Source of the DNA: Chromera velia
Taxonomy: Eukaryota > Sar > Chromeraceae
Assembly: GCA_018398765.1 (NCBI GenBank)
Contig: JAHBMJ010005812.1
Location: forward strand, 1 to 62,000
Direction: 5' to 3'
DNA: 62,000 nt
Below are positions 35,613-47,000 of this stretch, one piece after another. Each line of letters begins with the position of its first letter. Positions within the stretch are counted from its first letter, which is position 1. The notes beneath the pieces are model-generated. The model was not told where the DNA came from and ran no database searches. It was given only the letters and a program-made list of their open reading frames with translations. A program made the position numbers and the translations under genes.

Positions 35613-35675
<63 letters not shown>

Positions 35676-36959
35676 GAAGAAAGAAAGAAAGAAATAACAA
35701 AGACAAAAAAACAGAACAAACAACAGACAGACAAACAGACAGACCAGTTCGAAGTGGTGGCTCTCGAAAAGGTTGGGTTTGAATCTGCACAGCTTCAGGG
35801 TAAAATCCGGAGGCGGGGTGTCGGCTGTCGGGTCGGCGTCAGTCGGGGTCTCATTCTCGGCAGTCGTTGGCGTGTTCTTCTTTCCTGCTCCATCTTTTTG
35901 ATCATTTCCATCTTTTTTTGGAGCATTTTGCGCTTTTTTGTCTCCAGCTCCTTCTGTCCTTTTGGCTGACTCGTCTCTTGTCGCCGACTCATGGGTTGCT
36001 GCTGCTCCGTCTCTCTTTGCCATTTCGTCTGCTGACTCATCTCTTGTCGCCGAGTCGTGTCTCTTTGCCAGTTCGTCTGCTGACTCGTCTCTTCTGGTGC
36101 GCTCGTCTTCTGAGCTGGCGTCACCGGTTTCGTCTCTTTCGGTGAGCTGCGTGAATTCGATTCCAAAGATCTTCTGTGGGTAAGGGCTTTTGGGACTCAA
36201 TACTGCAGGTCCTTTCCTTTGAAGAAGGGGTGTGGGTCTTCTAGTCTGGTAGTTGGAGGGAAGGGACTTGAGAGGAAGCGGCTTTCGTCTTCTTCTGTTG
36301 GTGTGGGTTATTTGGGGTGCAGCTAGAAGTTCAACAGACAGGGGGACTGCCGACGTGGTCTTCTGCAGTTTCGAAACGGGGGGGCCGCGCTTTGGGCCCG
36401 GGGTTGACTTCACCCCTCTCTTCGCTTTCCCTTTGCCTGCTTCTGCAGAAACATCCTTCTCGTTTCGCTCCGATTCTCCCCCCTTGTGTGAATCTGCAGA
36501 TCCATCTGTGCACGCTTTGTGTCCTCCCTCTGATTCTCCACCCACGCTTGAGTCCGCAGATGCCTCGACTACTCCCTTTCTCAATCGCTCAAATTCTTCA
36601 GTTGCCTTTTGATGTCCTTCTTCGCTCCCGAGCGCTTTCCCTTCTTCCTTTCCTTTCTGTCGAGCTTCTTCCTCCTTCTTTCTTACTTCAGCCATCTTCT
36701 CAAGTCTGGCCTTGCGCTCCGTGCCATCCTTTTCCTCCCGAACGACTCGCGCCCCACCGTCATCGCACAACCACCCGAACTTCTCCAGCCTTTTGCAAGG
36801 AGCACCAAAACAAAAGGACTGTGCCGCCTTGCTCTCGCCTCGCAGCTTTACCAGAATGTCCTGAGGAGCACTAGCAGAGAGGACCTGTGGAGAGTCCAGG
36901 AGCAGAACACTCAGGGACAGGAGGCAAAGGCTTCTCACAGAGATCCAGCGCTTTGGCAT
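34421..36959 (-). CDS. secreted Glu/Lys-rich repeat protein
   Basis: ATG at 36959 starts a signal peptide (SLCLLSLSVLLL, predicted cut after VLSA). A short Cys motif, FCFGAPCKRLEKFGWLC, follows, then a long charged region: KKEEEARQKGKEEG coiled coil, Pro/Lys/Arg-rich basic stretch, and an imperfect repeat of DESADELAKR-type units with ATRDESA at about 35950-36110. This exon stays open to the microsatellite; the likely donor is GTCTGT near 35746. A second exon, 34421-34804, starts after TGCAG and encodes NQWVCYGPQCLEVASEL, then a strong coiled coil ending ELKNSR. It may be the 3' exon of this gene or the last exon of a separate paralogue, since its Cys motif resembles that of the first exon. 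No enzyme domain recognised; probably an extracellular or endomembrane protein. Confidence 0.6.
35434..35695. repeat. compound ATAC/GACA/CA/GAAA microsatellite
   Basis: Four successive simple repeats in the probable intron of the minus-strand gene. They produce long artefactual open frames of FLSF or CLSV type. Confidence 0.97.
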
Positions 36960-37725
36960 GACTCACTTATATATAATAACTGCATATGCAATGGCATCGA
37001 GGCCGAAAAGCTACCCCATGCCATTCACCGTTCCATCCATAAAATCCCCCATTGCTACCGGAACAGGTTAAAGAAAGCTGTGGAGGCACAGCTCGGGAAA
37101 AGAGCTGCCAAATTACATCTCTGACAAACGTCGTCTGCAGCAAAAACAGGTCACCATGCAGAGCTTTCAGTCTGACAGACACTGACTGTGTGCATGCATG
37201 CATGTTGATCTGAAAGATGTCATCAGCGCTGCATGGCAGTTCCGCAATCGATTTGCTGCATGGCGGAAAGGCCCGCGGAGCCCAAAAAGTCGCATAAATG
37301 GGGACATACGAATGCACGAATCAGGCCGGGCTTTGCAAGGCACTCACCTTTCCGAGATGTGTGTGTCACATCCATGCACACCGATACAGCACTTCAGCCC
37401 TTCGCATGCATGCATGCAGATCGACATGCATGCATGCATGCACAATTAACTCCCCGCGGCGTCGGAGTCCCCGGCCGCCCTGCCGATGTTCAACTCAACG
37501 GCAGAAAGACACAGAGAACTTCCGGTCGATCGTTCAGCACATCATGATGATGTCTTGAGATCTTCAGCTTTTCAACTAGACCAAGCTAATCAGGGGAACT
37601 CTTCGTCTCCGAAAAGTCAACGTTCAGGTGCGCCCCTTTCTCCTGTCTGACTACGCGACTGCAACGACTCAGCCACGAAAGAGAATCTTCCAGAAGCAGT
37701 GCTAAGAGGGGATAAGAACAAAACA
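36960..37725. promoter_or_regulatory. divergent promoter with TGCATGCA clusters
   Basis: The region separates two divergently oriented genes that both start with signal peptides (ATG at 36959 minus and 37726 plus). It contains tandem (ATGC)n palindromes at 37191-37204, 37404-37418 and 37426-37442. TGCATGCA is the known site of the apicomplexan factor AP2-Sp. A regulatory role is inference from position. Confidence 0.45.
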
Positions 37726-37931
37726 ATGAGGGGGGTTGGGGTTTGCTTGCTGGTGATAATGGGGATTCTCGTGACTCCTTGCAATGCTGTACTCCCCCAT
37801 CTGAAAAGCCGCTTCACCGACTTGTCCACCGGTAAGTTGTCAGCGATCTCTTCCTGCCTGCCTATACACTTGCATCATTGTGTGCATCTGGCGACGGGAG
37901 CCCGATTTCACAACGCCCTCTTTCTGCATTC

Positions 37932-37963
<32 letters not shown>

Positions 37964-38389
37964 GCCTGTCTGCCTGTCTGTCTGTCTGTCTGTCTGTCTG
38001 CCGGTCTTCTTGTTTGTCTGTCTCTCAGCCTCCCCGCACAAATCCTCCCCCCTCCTTTCACGCATGCCGCAGTAAGTCTGTACACCTGTCTCAGCACACA
38101 TCAGCCACTCTTCCGTCTAAATGTTCCTGTCTCTTTTTGCACACTTCCAACAGGACCCCACATCTTCCTCAGGCTCAGTTGCCCAATAGAAAGATCGAAT
38201 CCAGAAAAACACCATGCACGACATTGAAAGGGGGACTTTGTGAGAGGAACGTGCGAGGGGCTGGGGTAGAAACTGCAAGAGAGGCAGAAGGAGGCAAGAA
38301 TGGACCGACGAATGAAGGAAAACAGGGAATAAAAACACGAACCAGGAGGCTTTATCAGAGAAGAAAAACCTTCACTGAAAGAAAAATAG

Positions 38390-38427
<38 letters not shown>

Positions 38428-39530
38428 CCGGTGGGGGCGGGGAGGAAGAGAGAGGGAGGCGCAGAGAGAGACACAGAGACAGACAGAGAGAGCGAGAAAT
38501 AAAGATCAACAGGAAGGAAAGAGAAGGAGAAAAGAGGGACTCATAAAGAGGAATTGGTTCATATGAGAGAAAGCATACACGCTTCGCACGAAAAGTGTGT
38601 GCACTTTTTTTCCTTCTCCAATCAATTATTCAAGGTGTGTGGCCAACAGAACCACCACGAAAACAGTTACCAGAACGGAAACCATCAATTGACAAAGCAT
38701 CAACAGGCTCTTTCTTGCGGCAGTTCAGTGCGCAGTTAGTTTTCAGACGCGTATTTGAATCAATTAATCTTCGTTCAGGTGAGTCTGCTTCAGAGTCTCA
38801 AATCGGGTCCGGAACCCAACTCCTTCAACGAGAGAAGTTCAGCGCAAGCCCAGAAACACCCAACGCACCGTTGGAGATTCAGGAGTCCGTATCTCCGAAT
38901 ACTTCAAGGATCTCATCAGCCTTTGTGGAAAGTAAGTCACTAGTCGATCCAGGGAGAGTGTCTACGTCCATTCTACACAGTGCCTCTGCCTGCTCTGCTG
39001 CTCCGAAGACACGAAGTTTGGCATCATTGAATTTCAACCTTCGTTCCTTTTTCAGCCAATGAATTTACCCGTCTGACAGTCTGCCTCGCTGCCTTCCACA
39101 ACTTCCCCATAACCCTTAAGTTCCNCTTCAACATCATACAGGTGCTTGTACGTATCACAATGTCTGAACACGAAACACTCTCCCTGCTTTGGCCCTGTAC
39201 ATCACCACGTGTCATTTGGGCTGCCGAAAATGGGGTGCACAGAAAAATCACATTCATCCGATTCGATCAGTCTACTGCGTGATAACGCAAGTTTCCCTTT
39301 TGCCATTGCGTGAAGTGTTTGCTTGCGGCTTGTTGTTTTGCTGTCATGCACACGTTTATTGTTTTCCTGTGCCTGCAGACAGTTCTCAAAACACTCCCAG
39401 CTGCACACACACGGGATGCGATGATGCAATATGTGGCCACCCAATCACAGGCGAACCAGAAGAATGTCAACACCCAGAAGAATGGCCCAACTGCTGCAAA
39501 AACCCCCCTCGCCCGCGCCATATATTTTAA
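37726..39530 (+). CDS. small secreted protein with Cys-rich C-terminus
   Basis: Exon 1 (37726-37831) encodes a clear signal peptide, VCLLVIMGILVTPCNA, and ends in phase 1 at GTAAGT. Exon 2 (38635-38931) is phase-compatible and Ser/Glu/Gln-rich, ending at GTAAGT. Exon 3 (39056-39141) encodes NEFTRLTVCLAAFHNFPITL and contains an ambiguous base at 39125. Exon 4 starts at 39379 after CTGCAG. In one frame it encodes six cysteines (CTHTGC, AIC, EEC, CC) and stops at 39530, exactly where composition turns AT-rich. The phase from exon 3 would instead favour another frame open to 39708. The ambiguous base may hide an indel. The intron between exons 1 and 2 carries a TCTG microsatellite and a GA-rich stretch. 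No family recognised. Confidence 0.5.
37931..38006. repeat. (TCTG)n microsatellite
   Basis: Tetranucleotide run inside the proposed first intron. Confidence 0.95.
38397..38428. repeat. (GA)n microsatellite
   Basis: GA dinucleotide run within a purine-rich tract at 38370-38540. Confidence 0.95.
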
Positions 39531-41175
39531 TGAATCGAAAACTTCATTAAAATCAATCATCCATAAAAGTAACTTGAAGACACTTGATCTGTCTTTCAGC
39601 TTAAGACTTCAAGTTAGTATTAAAATGTTTGTTATATTAAACACCCTCAATGTTCAAGTAAAAATCGAGTTTAAAACAGTCTTAAAGTTTGAAGTTGCCG
39701 ATCAATAATAAATGAATAATGATGATGATGATGATGTTGATTCATTTGATTGAAACAACAAAAGTATCAAGAGAAGATAATCATTTAAACAAAAAGAAGA
39801 AATTGAGTTTAAAATGAAAAAGTTTTTTTTTTTTTTATAAATTAAGTTAAAGAAAGCAAAAACCTACAGTTATAAATACATATTTGCATTAGTACTTGCA
39901 GCATATTTAACATACAAAAAAGAATACTCTGGGTTGCACATTTAAGAAAAGTTTGCACTACCCCTAAACTGACCTTTGTAACACCTAATTATACTGAATA
40001 CCTGACCCCGTGACCTAGAACCCTGTAGAACCCTGTCAGACTAGCCCGTAACTGAAAACTTTTGGGATTTTCATGGCGTTAGCTATCGCAAGAGCCGTCA
40101 GTGGCTTGTCACAGCCATCACAGCGTATACGTCGGAACGCCTGCTATATACGTCCAATGCCCGCTTCGCCATGTATTCATGTATGCATGTACAGCGTTGC
40201 ATAAACATTTTTATGGATACATAGTTTCTCTATCATTTTTCGTTTTGTTATGAGGGCTTTTTAAAAAATAAGGGGAAGGGTAAAATTATAAAAAATTGTG
40301 TGAGTTATGAATTGTTGCTCTCAGAAAAGAAGGTCGTTCTCATGAACCATAACGAATTAGAGTCTGACATTCAATCAAAGTGTAGATTAAACCCTAAAAC
40401 ACAAAAGCCCACAAAATAAAAAAATGATTCACTGTGAACAAAAATCGTTGACAAGTATTCGGTATATATACAAATATCACGTACACTTGACATGTGTCTC
40501 TCCTCTCCCCTCCCGATCTCTAAGCAGGGAGACAGGCTCCTATGCTATAATGAAATTTAAAAAATCATGAAATAAAAATGCTTCGAATTTACTTTAGTCA
40601 AGAGCTCTCTTTTACTTTTATAAGTAAGAAAGGAGTCAGAAAAGCTACATCACAAGTTGATTTGTAATATCCCATTCTTCCACCTGTCCATCTGATACTT
40701 ATCAAACGCGTCGGCTTCTGATATAAAAAATCAAAATAAAATCTTATGATATATAAACATGTCTGTAGTTTATCTTGGGGAGGTTCTTGATTCTAGAGTT
40801 ACAGAAAGAATAATATGTTTTGATAAGTTCCAAACTGATTTTTATAGAGTTCGTGCAACGTTGTACATGCATGCATGTATGCACACGCACGTCCCCATGC
40901 ATGCATGCATGCAACTGGCTCCACTTTTCTCAATCATGCATACACACGCAAGTGTATGTAAGAGAAGGCGGATCTGTGCGGTATCAGACAAAGAGAGGAG
41001 TCTCAAGAGGTAATCAATTAACAAGAGATAAGAAGCACATCAAACCAGACAAGCTTCTGAGACTCGCACAGATGCAAGCTAGAAGTTCAACTGACTGAGA
41101 GACCAGCGAACTGACAAATAAGCTCGAAAGGTCTAAGTAACGGCAAAGGAACGAACAGAAGTCAGACCTCACACG
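39531..41175. other. AT-rich intergenic; TGCATGCA cluster upstream of next gene
   Basis: Strongly AT-rich with (ATG)n at 39720-39736 and T-runs. No gene seen. Palindromic ATGCATGC runs at 40866-40876 and 40896-40912 lie about 270-310 bp before the ATG at 41176 and are candidate regulatory sites. Confidence 0.5.
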
Positions 41176-43974
41176 ATGAAGAGCATCCTGTGGTATTGTC
41201 TCGTCCTTGGGATCTTCTTAAGAATCTCACAAGCAACCCTCAAACATGGGAGAAGAACAGCCACGAGCAGAACCGCTGGTGCGTTTCCATACAAGCAATT
41301 AGCATGTTAATACATGCATGTATCAGATGAGATCTGCTTTGTGTAGCCAGGCACAAGGTTCCATTGATCTTATACAAACAGCCTTTTTCAGAGCCCCCCA
41401 CCACATATCTTCCATCTCAACCGCGTGTTTTGCCCTTGTCCTCCCTCGTCCACCCAAATCCCTCTTGCCCTATGAACCACCCTCAGGCTCCCTCCGTCTC
41501 TTCCCCTCACTGGCCTCCGATGCATGCACGCTTCTCTACCGACGCGTGGATCTCCCCTCCGTCCACATACGCCCTATTCGTCCTTCTGCGTGCAATTCAG
41601 GCGTACATGCATACTATTCCCCTGAGAACTGTGTTGAGGCAGGCTTACATGGTCCCCACCAATGTGCATGTGGCAAACAAAGCGTGCAGGTCGGAAGGAC
41701 TCAATTTTTGGCGCAGGGACTTCGAAACCTTCAGGTAGGTCTGCGCCTTCACCCTGTGACTGTTCTTCTGTCTGAATCGCTTCTGGCATTGCTGTGATCC
41801 TCTCTCGTGCAGATGTCTCTCTCGCTCGTGAAAGCTTCCTGCTGATAGATGTACTTCATTCAAGCATGATTGATGCATGATTTCTAAAATAGCTGTGCGC
41901 GAATCCTCGCTCTTCCACCCAAAGAAGCACCCAGAGAAAAGCTTTTGGTTCACCTTTGATACAAGCGGTTTGTCTTTTAGTGGTCCTTCCGTCTGCCACT
42001 CTATCTGCATGTCCTCAAGGAGCTCATTCTACTTTTTTGTTTCCGTTCCTTTGCCTTCTGATCTCTGAGTGCAGGCTCTCCATCTTGGCACGCTCGTGGA
42101 CAGGAGGAGAGACGCAACCGTCAGTACACGATCTGTGCTCTTCATGCTTGCCCCCTCTTGTGAAAAGACATGGACATAAGAACACGCCCTACTGACATGC
42201 AGAGAGTCAGGAAGGCAGGCAGACAGACAAGAAGCCCAGGTGTCGATCGAATCAGATGAACCATGTCACTCCATATCGCTCATACATGAGCTGTATATAC
42301 AAGGCTGCGTGGTCTTCTTTTCCCTTGTCTTCCTGCTGGAGTCTGTCTTAGATGTCCTCCTTCCCCTTCTTACCCAACGCGATTTCGCCTCTCTCGTTTG
42401 TTTTCCTCCTACTTACAGGGCCCCTCTACTTTACGGCGAATTCATCTGTTTGTCTATCAGACGTCAGACTCTGCCTGTCTGTCTCTCTGCCCGAACACAC
42501 TTCGACCGGCTTTTCAGCGCATCGTTTTCCCGCGTTTTTTGCGTGGGTCATCTTTTCTTTGCAGAGAAAGAAAAAACCTCCACAGATGCCATCCCAAACA
42601 ACATTCCTACCCGTAAGCAGCGACCAGTGTTGCGGGAATGCCCAGTTTTTTCTTTTCATCAAGAGAGACAATCAGTCGTGGGGTTTTGTACAGTTTGGGA
42701 TCCCGTAGGCTTTCTCTTTGTCTTCTCTCTCCTGTCTTTCTCATCCTCTCATTCTTCTATCCCTATTCCATGCAACCCGTTCTCTCTCTGCATGTCCCCC
42801 GGTTCCCTTTTTTGCCGGCAACTGACTGCCCTTTCCTTCTGCTCATGCGCTCTCTCTCGCTTCCCTTGTTGCACGTTTGCATGCAGAACCTTCCTCGGCT
42901 CTCCAACAGAAGACCAGCGCTGTTGCCTGGCCCTTCAAGGATGAACAAAAGGTTGTGCCACCAATCATGAACACAGCAGTCTCCCTCCAGCCCAGCCACA
43001 CCATCCACGTCCAAGAGCCAATCCCAGTGGGAAACCTGATCCCCATAGAGGAAGGAAAGGACACCCGCCCCTTCGAGATGCACATCCACACTGCCGGATT
43101 TCCAGGACAACCCGTGCCTCAAGTGACCATGGGATCCGTTCCCTTGGAGACCAAAATTCATGACGGTACGTCAGCAACAAAACAAACAGACTGACTGGGC
43201 GCACAGGCACTCCAAAGGACAACCAGATGACCAGATCGTTCGTATGATCAGCGAGGCAGAACATTTACACCGATCAGCAGAGGGTTCCCCTGCAGCAACG
43301 TGTCTCTCTCTCTGGGTGCCTTTTTAACCCCAAGTCTTCGCACAGAGCTCTCTCCGTGTACAGATAGGAGGAAGTGTTGGGGTGTCTATGTATTTGCTGT
43401 GTTGTCTGTAAAGTTTCACACCGGCCTGCCTGCCTGCCTGCCTTCCTGCCTGTCTACCCGTCGGCCAATGACTCAATCCTGCCTGCGGAATCTCGTGCAA
43501 AGAGGTCTCCCTTCCTTCCTTCTTTCCTTCCGGTCATGTCTGTCTGTCTGTCTGTCTGTCTATCAGATGTTTGGCTCTTTGTTCGCATTGCTGCATGGTC
43601 TGACCGCAGAGTGTCGCTCTTTTCTTTTCGTCTGTGCACAATGAACTTGCACTGTTTTGCATCCAGGATCTTCAGGACTCTGGTACTGTTTCTACGGGGA
43701 AGAAAGGGAACTTGACCCACAATACACAACGAGTAGAAGAAAATTGATCGATTGCCATTGCAGGGTCTCCTGTGCGGATGCCCCCTCTCCAGATCCCTGC
43801 GGCCACTTCCCCCAGTCAGCCCCTCAGTCAGATGCTAGCTTCATTGGCGGGGCCTGCCTTTACTTGCATGTCCTCTCTGTTTGTTGGCCTTCCGGCCTTT
43901 GCGTTATGTGTCCCGAGGCTCCGTCCTTTTGATTGAATGGGGGTTTTCTCTGCAACACGTTCAACTCGCCTCTC

Positions 43975-44032
<58 letters not shown>

Positions 44033-47000
44033 TCTCTCCCTCCCTCTGTCTCTCTCTCCCTCTGTCTCTCTCTCTCTGTGACTGAAACTGTGCTGATGTC
44101 TTCTTATTCCCCTCCCTCGCATTGCTCCTGTTGTGCTGTTTGCAGTGTTGAGACGTCAGTCAGCACATACGTCTGGAAAAGCCTGGAAATGCAGAAGGCT
44201 TTCATTCCCACTGCTACTGCTACCACCCCTCCTCCTCTTCCAATCACACAATGTTCGCTTCTAGATTTCTCCTCCTCCGCAATTTTCTTTCTCTTGAACA
44301 TTCAATACTACATTTTCCGTCTCTGCGCCAACGAAAGATCTTGTCACTTTCTAGAACCCAAGAGTCAGAACAAAAATTCGCGTCTACAAAAAAAAAACAA
44401 ACCCTCGTCCTCCTTTGTTGCATCCGTTTCTTCACTGTATCACCGGACGCCTGCAGAACAAGGTCAGTCAGTTCAAATCCTGAATGCACAGGACTTTAAC
44501 AAAGCAGAGAGAGGATAAAGCGAGGATCGTTTCATTAATGGTTTAGGAGCTCCAAGTGGACCACCAGACCTAGACCCACAGAGCATGTGAGATAGGAAGG
44601 AAGCTGAAAGAGAAAAAGAAGAGAGCAGAAGCAGGGGGTACACACTCTGTACGATAGCTGAAATTTCTGAGAGTGCTATGGTGTTTGCGCATCTTGGTTC
44701 TGTCTCCGTTTTCTGCACGTACACTGCATGTAAGAGAACTGCGTGTCTGCTGGCCGAGTGCATAAAAAGATGAGGGAGGCACGCAGACTCACCTACACCG
44801 TCGTCCGTCTGCCTGCATGCATGCAATTGTAGTACCTAGACGTGTGTGTCTTCCCAAACAATTTGGGATTACTTTGATTTTGTTTTGCCCTCTTTCCTTG
44901 ATCGATCCACTCTTTGCAGTCGCCTTTCGAGGGCGTCCTCAGCAAGTTCGACGTCAGTCAGTCTGTGCGTGGGGTGACAACGCCGTCTACTTTTGTCGCT
45001 TCAGATGAAATATATCGGCCTGTACTAGATTGTGAAGAGTTGTGAGAAAAGGAATGAAACTCCAGCCTCTCCTTTTCAGGCAAGGTTATCTTCACACTTC
45101 CGTGTCGCCGACCGCCATCATTTTGAAGGGCCTGGGGGTTTTAGGGTCCTGACATTTACCGAGAGTGGGTTGTTTTCCGGGGAAAACTTGATGAAACTGG
45201 AAAATGTATCCTCAGACGAATTACAACCACTCAGCTGCGTGAGTCTGTTCCGGCCTGAGTCATCTCACCTCCATTCCTCTCCTTCCCCTTCAATCTGTGC
45301 AGTTGCGAAATTCCCAGATGGTCGGTACCGGAGTCAATTCAACTCTCGCAATCAATCAGCAACAATTCAAGACTGCAGAGTCTAGAAAGCAATGTCGCAA
45401 AGAAAGAAAGAAAGAAAGAAAGAAAGAATGAAAGAAAAGAAAAGAAAGGAACAAACAAAGAATGAAAGAATAATGAACGAACGAAAGAAAGAAAGAAAGA
45501 TTGCTCATGAGACCCGTGCCAATGGGGGACAGAGTAGAGGACACCGGACAAAAGTCACAAAGGCAAACAGAGGGAGTGACTGGATGGGTTTGCTGGTTCA
45601 TTGTGGGCTTGATCGTTTTCGCAATGATCTAAGTCTCTCTCTCTCTCTCTCTTCTGGACGTTAACTCTTACCCCTGATTGGACCCTTTTTTCTGCCTTTT
45701 TTGTTTTTTCTCCTTTCCTGCCCTTCTGCATGGTCTATGGCTCGCGCTCTTGGTGTCCTCCTGTCCGCAGAATTTCGAGGACTCTGGGGTCAGTTTTTTT
45801 TTTTTTTCGTCTTTTATTTTTTCCTTTTCCTTTCGCTTCAGTTTTGAAAGGGTTTGTGTGGATGACATCCGTCTGGTCTCTGATTGAATGTTCTTTGTGG
45901 AAAAATTTGTACTTAATTGCCGATGAACTGAGAGCGTGGCAGGCACATCCTCCCTTTTCTGTTGTCGGAGATATTTCAATCTCCCTCTGCTCTTATGCTT
46001 TCCGTTAAGTCTCTTCAAATCGAGCTGAACAGAATCGATCGGAAGGAATGCTTAAATTTGCATGCAGCAACGGACCATACACTGATTCCAAATGCTCACC
46101 TGAGAGTCTCGGGGGGGCAAGAGATAGGTCTGTGAATTCGTATTTTGTTGCCCCAAAGGGGAGGGACTTCTTCGGACTCTGCTTAAGAATGCGTGCGCGC
46201 GAGCGAGCTGAGACAATCGACCAACGAGGAAATGTGAACAGAAATCTAGGATTGGATCAACTAGGAAGGCGCGCTTCGGTGTCCTCACTTTTTTCTTTTC
46301 GCCTCTCTTGTTGGTAGTTCGACTCTGCAAGGCTGCTGGTGTCTCTCTCTGTCATTGAACGATGTCTCTGTCTGTCTTTTGTTGCAATTACTTATGCCCG
46401 TCTGCTTGTCTCCTCTCTCTCTTTCTCTCTCTCTCTCGCTCTGGTGTGTGTGTGTGCGTGTGTGTGTATGTGTGTGTGTGAGAGAGAGAGAGGGAGGGAG
46501 GGAGGGAAGGAGGGAGAGAGAGGAGAGAGAGAGAGAGACAAAGAATGCTTGTCCTCCCTGACCTTCTCACCTATCTGTGTCGTTCCGTCTAGTTCTTTCC
46601 ATTTGATTCACTGTCTCGATCGATCGAACGATATCTGCAGCCACGGATCTCGCCAAGATGCCCACAGAAATGCAGGAGTACCACAGCAGCTACTTCGGTC
46701 GGTCAATGAGGTGGTTGACGATGATCATCATTCACACACACACACAGGGGGGNGGGGGGGGGGGGGGTGCAGGAATGCAACGACTGCACAGATGGAGATT
46801 TTGGCTAGACCACGAAAGGAATGCTGCCGTGCACGTGAATCTGTTCCCCCACTTGACCCATGGGAAGACCTACTACACAGCTCGAATTAAAGTCAGAGGA
46901 CTCATGTATGTACAACTCGTTAATCCATTTCCCAACTGCACAGATATCATTTCAGCCCCAGATTATCCCAAATAGAGAGTTTCATCATTTCTCTTCCCCA

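Noticed and set aside
35240-35740. Long FLSF/CLSV-rich open frames over 160 codons
   Set aside because: They are translations of GAAA, GACA and CA microsatellites.
46740-46775. Gly-rich coding through a poly-G run
   Set aside because: The run contains an N, and the sequence immediately after it is a splice acceptor (TGCAG at 46768-46772), so it is intronic and of uncertain length. The N at 57866 is a similar case.
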